This document shows, piece after piece, positions 58,501-63,046 of a stretch of 63,046 bases of DNA. Source of the stretch: Diplocarpon mali (Eukaryota > Ascomycota > Leotiomycetes > Helotiales > Drepanopezizaceae). A program made the position numbers and the translations under genes. Location of the stretch: the NCBI GenBank assembly GCA_024741835.1, contig JAENRP010000200.1, positions 14,564 to 77,609 of the forward strand, read 5' to 3'. Below the pieces are notes generated by a model. That model searched no databases, had not been told where the DNA came from, and worked only from the letters and a program-made list of their open reading frames with translations. How positions within the stretch are numbered: the first letter of the stretch is position 1; each line of letters starts with the position of its first letter.

Positions 58501-60650
58501 AATAGGGATAGCTTCTAGCCTAGGATCCCTAATGTAAAGTATCCTATACTTATTAATATATATAACCCTAGTATTAATAAAATAAAGGAAAAGAGGGCAA
58601 TTGTTACAATACTTATATAGAGCGCAATTAGGTTCTTTATTATTGCAAAAGTTGCAGGTTAGTCGTCTTCTATTGCTATTTCCTTAATACCCTATAGTAT
58701 TAATATTAGCAGAGTGCTAGTTAAGATCAATTCCTCCTTCTTTAGCTAGCTATTGCGTTCTTATATTAGCTGGTTGTTCCGAATGATAAGAAGCAGGAGT
58801 CTAATAATAGGAACTACTAGGTTAGCTTATAGTAGCTGAGTTTTATCTATTACTAAACTAAGGAATATGCTGTTTTTCTTATAAGAGATTATTAATCCTA
58901 GTTTCTAAGCTTTAGATTTAGAGTTTTATAAATTAGGTCTTAAGTTCCTTAATTCTAAAGTTAGATCTTACTCTTAGGTTAGGACCGCAAGTGAAAGGTA
59001 TAACTACTAGGTTCTTCTTTGCCTCTTTTATAACTTCCAAAGCTTTTAAGTATTCTTAGACTAAGCTCTTAAGGTCTTTAGTATAAGAGGGAGTAGGGGC
59101 TTTTTCCTACTCTATAGTATTAATAGTTCTCTTACTAAGATCTGATTTCAAAGTAAAGGCTGAGAATTCCTTAAATGAGGCAAAGGTTATAAGGTCTTGC
59201 TTATTAATTTTAAAATGCTTAATAATCTTATTTCAAAGGCTAGTGGGTAATCTAAGTAAGAAAAGGCGGCCTCTTTTAACTTTACTAAGTATTTTCTAGC
59301 TGATTAAGGTATTCGATACATAAGTAAAAGTCCGATAGTAGTTTTTAAGTTCCTTAGGAGTATAAGTGACTAAAATAAATTCCTTTAAGAAAGCTAGGGT
59401 ATTGCAAATCTGCTATCTATTAAATTCTTAAAATTCAAACTTAAGAGCTTTAATAAAAAGTTCCTATAAATTATACGTTTTCCATTTAAGGAGGGATTTG
59501 ATAATATCTTTGCTTATATAGTTATAATAGCAAGGAAGTCGAGAAATCATATCCTCTTATATAATACTAAAATCGTAATAAGTTTCCTTATATTACTTAA
59601 GGAAATTAGTGATATTAGCGCTTATGAAGTAAGGAGCGCTAGAAGAACTAGGGAAGGAAAAGTGACTAGTAATAGCCTTAAATACAGCTATTATTGTTTC
59701 ATACTAATTATCTAAGTTAATAGAATCTATAAGGGGCAAAGGGGAAGCTTTAATATTGCGAGATTAATTGCTAAAAGGAGTACTTCGAAATTCAAAAGGG
59801 CTTAAAGAACGTTTAGAATCCGAGTCAATCTTAAAGTGACTAGGACGAGTTTAAAAAGATTTAAACAAAGGGTTAGTAAAAAGTTTAAAATTGTTATTAT
59901 TTTTAGTATTTTCTAATATTAATATTAAAAAAGTAGGTAGTAGTCTTAAGTTGTTTAAAGATGTCTTTTTATCCTCCTACTTATAGACTAGGCCTAGGAG
60001 TAGAATTCCGGATTCTGCTAAAAGTTTAATCCAAGTTTGCTAAGAGATTTTAAGTAAGTGCTAAACAGCTAATAAGAGCGTTGCAACTAATTATAATAAG
60101 ATAAGGTTTACCTAATTAAGGACTAATTTCTAAGATAAGGTTTATATCTAAGATTCTTCTTAGCCTTTAGGCTAATTCCTATTAGTCCTTAGAATAAAGG
60201 GGTCTTTAAAGACGATTCTAAGGCAATTTTTAAAGTTTTATTAAGCTAAGGCGGCTGAATTATCAAATTCGGATTTCTAAGGATTTTAAAGAGGCACTTC
60301 CAATTAGAGTTTGCGCTTAGTATTACTTAAGTACTCGAAACTACTGCTATTTAAGATTACTATTATAAGGTTCGCTAAACTTTTTATACTAAGAAGCCGA
60401 AAATTCCGAAAATCTTAGAGTTAAGGAAAAGAATAGGGGTTTTTAGAGCAGAGCTGAAAAGGGAAAGTCTAAGGTTATTAATAGTTGCTAAATGAAAATC
60501 GATAGTTCTAAATAACTAGGCGATTAAAGATAAGGGTTTTAAAGTTGATTAAAATGCTATAAGTGTTTTAAAGATATATTTCAAAGGCCGGTCTCTTATT
60601 TGCAAACTAAAAGATTAATAAGGTTGTATAAGGACGGAAATCTTAAGAAA
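58500..60650 (-). pseudogene. G2 gag region
   Basis: On the minus strand at about 59.7-59.1 kb a retrotransposon gag-like sequence is readable: SAPYFISANITNFLK-YKETY, EDMISRLPCYYNYISKDIIK, KALKFEF, NTLAFLKEFILVTYTPKEL and SKVKRGRLFLLRLPTSL. A Cys/His-containing patch near 58.66 kb (CNFCNNKEPNCALYKYCNNC) resembles a zinc-binding region at the end of gag. Motif copies lie at 59977 and 58967. Confidence 0.65.
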
Positions 60651-60673
60651 TCGGTCCTTGCGTAGGTCACTAA

Positions 60674-60920
60674 TATAAAACTTAAGAAGGAGACAATATA
60701 AGAATAGGCCTAAGGGAAGACTTAAAAACAAGAGGAGGAAGCACTATAAGCGGGCTCTCTTAAATAAGATATTAAAGATAAGTCCTAAGTATAGGGTATA
60801 TTTAATACTATAGTAATATACGCTATCTCTATATATAAAAGATGGCCCTTTTATCCTCCTTCTATCCTACGCCGATTATGTAATATATGTCATAAGACCT
60901 ATCTATCTCAGGTCTTCATA
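60674..60920 (-). repeat. 5' LTR of G2
   Basis: A 247-bp copy, plus-strand start TATAAAACTTAAGAAGGAGA and end GGTCTTCATA. It pairs with 45197-45443. After it (60921) the A2 sequence resumes exactly where it was left at 45196. Confidence 0.85.
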
Positions 60921-62473
60921 ATATAAGAGGAATTAATTAATTTAAAGCCTTATAAAATATATAAGATGCAGTTCTAGCTCTACTTAGCGCTAAAAAGTAT
61001 AAAATTACCTTTAAGGTAGGTTCGCGAAATGCAATCGGCAAGATAACTATTTAAATACTAGTAGGCCTTATAGAGTTCTTAATTATAAAGGCAAATATAC
61101 CGTTTTTAATCTACTTGCAATAACTCGATAAAATAGGAGTTAAATATAATAATCTATGCAATTTGCTTATAATTAATAAGGAGAAATACTTAATTATTAG
61201 AAAATATAAGTACCTATAGCTTCTACTTAATATAATAGAGTAACTTCTAATAACTTTAGAAGGTATAATTAATATATGCTACTTAATAGAAATAGAGATC
61301 CGAAGGCTATATAAAAGATTCGAATATCCTTTAGTAAAATGCCTTAAATACCTTTTAAACTAGGCTAATTATAATATAGACTTTAGTATTATAGTAAAAG
61401 AAAGGGAAATATACTAATATTATTAACTCTATTCTAACGCTTCTTATAGATTCCGATTTAAGCTATAAGATAATATCGACTTTAATTATACTATATATAT
61501 CGATATTGCTTAGTTTAATAAAAGGAACGCCTTTTATATAATTGATAAAGCGATAGGATTTAAAGCTATAAGGTTCTTATAAAAGGGAATAGGAGCATAT
61601 TCGGCCGATGCAGTATTTCAAGCCCTTAAACTAGCTTAGCTAGATATATATATTAAACCTTTTGATTTTATAATATATAATTATAGTATTAACTTTAACT
61701 CGGCAGAGTTTAAAAGCTCTTTAAAATCTATAAGAATAACCTTTAAACTAGTTCTTATAAAGGCGTACTACTCTATTAATAAGGTCGAATGGTATTATCG
61801 CCCTTTAAGATAGGCCTTCAAGATAATAACAGCTAAATACCCTTGATTAAGCGATGATAAAAGGCTGCAAATAGCTATTAAAGTAGTTAATAATATAATA
61901 GGGCTTAATAGGATGATTCCTATCTTACTTATTTTTAAGGCATATCTAAGGCTGATTGAACTAAATCTATTAAATCTATTAGTAGAATAGAAGGTAGTAA
62001 TAATTAAGAAGGCTATAAAGGAAGTTAGGAAAATCTATACTACTTATAAGGTTAATAATACTTTAAGTATAAGGAATAACCTTAAAACTACTTATATCTA
62101 CGATTTAAGGTTAAAAGACCTAGTATTAGTATATTAGAAGAAGGGAGGATAGATAGGCCTATTTAAGTTCTTAAGCTTAAAGAACAAAACCTATATAATT
62201 AATATCAGTAGTAGAATAAAGCACTTTAGGTTAATAAGCGTATGCCTATTTAAAATCGATAATAAAGAAAACTACTTAAAAGAAACCAAAGGAACTAAAC
62301 CTAAGGATTGAACAACTACTAAAAGGGAGTAGAATGCAACTGACGTTAATAAAGAAGTAAAGTCCTCTCGCTTAATTAAGCTGCAACTTAATAGCTATAA
62401 GCAATCGCTAAAAGTAGAGATTCCTTTTATTAAGCCTATTTTTAACCTTCTTATAATTGATAATAACTATAAT
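60921..62473 (+). pseudogene. A2 resumes: protease/pre-integrase and integrase
   Basis: Plus-strand reading gives LIEIEIRRLYKRFEYPLVKC and REIYQYYQLYSN (zinc-binding His and Cys mutated to Tyr), then FNKRNAFYIIDKAIGFKAIR, INFNSAEFKSSLKSIRITFK, YYSINKVEWYYRPLR, LQIAIKVVNNIIGLNRMIPI and TTYIYDLRLKDLVLVY. It is collinear with A1 32310-34212. The frame ends in IDNNYNY at 62473, exactly where A1 continues into reverse transcriptase, because A3 is inserted here. Confidence 0.8.
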
Positions 62474-62772
62474 TATTAGTACGCAGATTCCTATGCAAGA
62501 GGCAAGCTGCCCTTGTTCTTAGGGTCATCTTATATAGCTATACCATATGCGATATAAGGGGTTTTATATATATTTCGAATAGCTATTCAGCCGGAGGACT
62601 TTAGAAGGATATCTATATACAGCTAGGAGGGACTATAGGAGGGAGGATATTTATAAGTATAAAGGTACTATCTCGATTATATAAAGATAAATAGATATTA
62701 TAATAGATTCTTTTTAATAATAAGTATCTAATTATATTTATATAAATATCGATTATTAGTATAAAACCTATA
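62474..62772 (+). repeat. 5' LTR of a third copia copy, A3
   Basis: A 299-bp LTR beginning TATTAGTACGCAGATTCC (TGTTGG before mutation) and ending CCTATA. It matches the A1 and A2 LTRs in length and order. It interrupts the A2 pol between integrase and reverse transcriptase. Confidence 0.85.
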
Positions 62773-63046
62773 CTAATTAGTAGTAGCACCTTTACTATAA
62801 ATAGCAAGGTTATTAAACTGAAGAATCCTTTCTTAATTTAAAGAGTACTTGATTATATTTCTAGCTTATCTTAAATATTAACTTAAATATATAAAGTAAT
62901 ATTAGTTACTATTAAAAGGGAAACGGCGAAAGGTATGCGAATTAAGCTAGAGTTATTACTTTAAAAGTAGATACTATCCTCTTTTACCTGCGTTCTATTA
63001 TATATTATAATTAAGGTAAAACCGAAGTGCAATTAGTATCCTAATT
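62773..63046 (+). mobile_element. A3 internal 5' region, cut by the window edge
   Basis: The primer-binding site TAGTAGCACC is at 62781-62790. The leader sequence then runs collinear with A2 28227-28335 plus 42912 onward, without the A1 insertion. This confirms what the uninterrupted A-family leader looks like. Confidence 0.8.

Larger units (their letters stand above)
45653..60006 (-). repeat. Dispersed ~28-bp imperfect palindrome, about 14 copies within G2
   Basis: Copies start near 45653, 46886, 48117, 48303, 49922 (diverged), 49953, 50838, 52224, 53487, 54921, 56889, 57051, 58967 and 59977. In one orientation the left half is ACTYGCRGGCC and the right half TGGCCTATAAGT; the halves are near reverse complements of each other. 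Read on the minus strand most copies encode a short peptide like LTYRPGLQV, TYSPNLRVK or FTCGPNLRV. The copy at 54921 sits in a different frame of pol (RLASLAYKS). The copies stand out as GC-rich islands in AT-rich DNA. None was found in the other elements of the window. Confidence 0.7.
45197..60920 (-). mobile_element. Large (15.7 kb) Ty3/gypsy-type element G2 with accessory ORFs
   Basis: Two ~247-bp direct LTRs (45197-45443 and 60674-60920) bound a 15,724-bp element interrupting A2. The intact target can be read in A1, and the duplicated target is probably AATAT (boundaries uncertain by 1-2 bp). Transcription is minus: a primer-binding-like TTAGTGACCTACGCAAGG (TGG... before mutation) follows the 5' LTR at 60673. 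The order is gag, protease/RT/RNase H/integrase, then two long related accessory ORF remnants. This is far longer than usual gypsy elements (5-8 kb). No internal LTR pair was found that would explain the extra length by nesting. It contains a 41-nt gap. Confidence 0.8.

Noticed and set aside
25811..63046. CRISPR-like array suggested by the regularly recurring GC-rich motif
   Set aside because: Spacing is irregular (30 bp to 1.9 kb), the copies lie inside coding remnants and the host is a eukaryote.

Overview
The window looks like nuclear DNA of a filamentous ascomycete (Pezizomycotina; a eurotiomycete-like gene set is plausible, but the species cannot be fixed). The reasons are introns of 47-63 nt with CTGAC or TACTAAC branch sites, an RfeC-like C2H2 regulator, a fungal Hsp30-type small heat-shock protein, a PHO84-type phosphate:H+ symporter, and an AT-rich compartment of retrotransposons degraded by C-to-T/G-to-A mutation, the signature of repeat-induced point mutation (RIP).

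Positions 1-23,100 are GC-rich and genic but sparse. Five genes are supported: a C2H2 zinc-finger transcription factor with one intron (1284-3589, +); a conserved fungal protein of unknown function with one intron (11482-12770, +); an 826-aa coiled-coil protein (13871-16351, +); an Hsp30/Hsp20 chaperone (16810-17475, -) with a TATA box and a phased step-type heat-shock element upstream; and a PHO84-family phosphate transporter (19367-21291, -) with three introns, two of which appear to be GC-AG. A stretch of about 7.9 kb (3590-11481) has no gene I can support. The other intergenic stretches hold only short repeats, tracts and putative regulatory sites.

Positions 23,100-25,810 are transitional, with an assembly gap and a broken ORF. 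From 25,811 to the end the window is one AT-rich block of nested LTR retrotransposons. The order can be read from LTR pairs and target-site duplications. A partial Ty1/copia element C (+, from 25,811) is interrupted at 27,927 by copia element A2 (+). A2 carries copia A1 (-, 28,336-42,906, TSD ACTAA) near the start of its internal region, then a 15.7-kb Ty3/gypsy-type element G2 (-, 45,197-60,920), then the 5' end of a third copy A3 (+, from 62,474). A1 itself carries a Ty3/gypsy chromovirus G1 (-, 34,213-40,570, TSD CCTTC). All coding regions are full of TAG/TAA stops where Trp or Gln is expected, so none should make a full-length protein.

The most unusual material is in G2. About 14 copies of a ~28-bp imperfect palindrome are scattered through its coding regions. 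After pol come two long, mutually related accessory ORF remnants that I do not recognise from any gypsy element. All calls come from reading the sequence and translated frames; no database search was possible.
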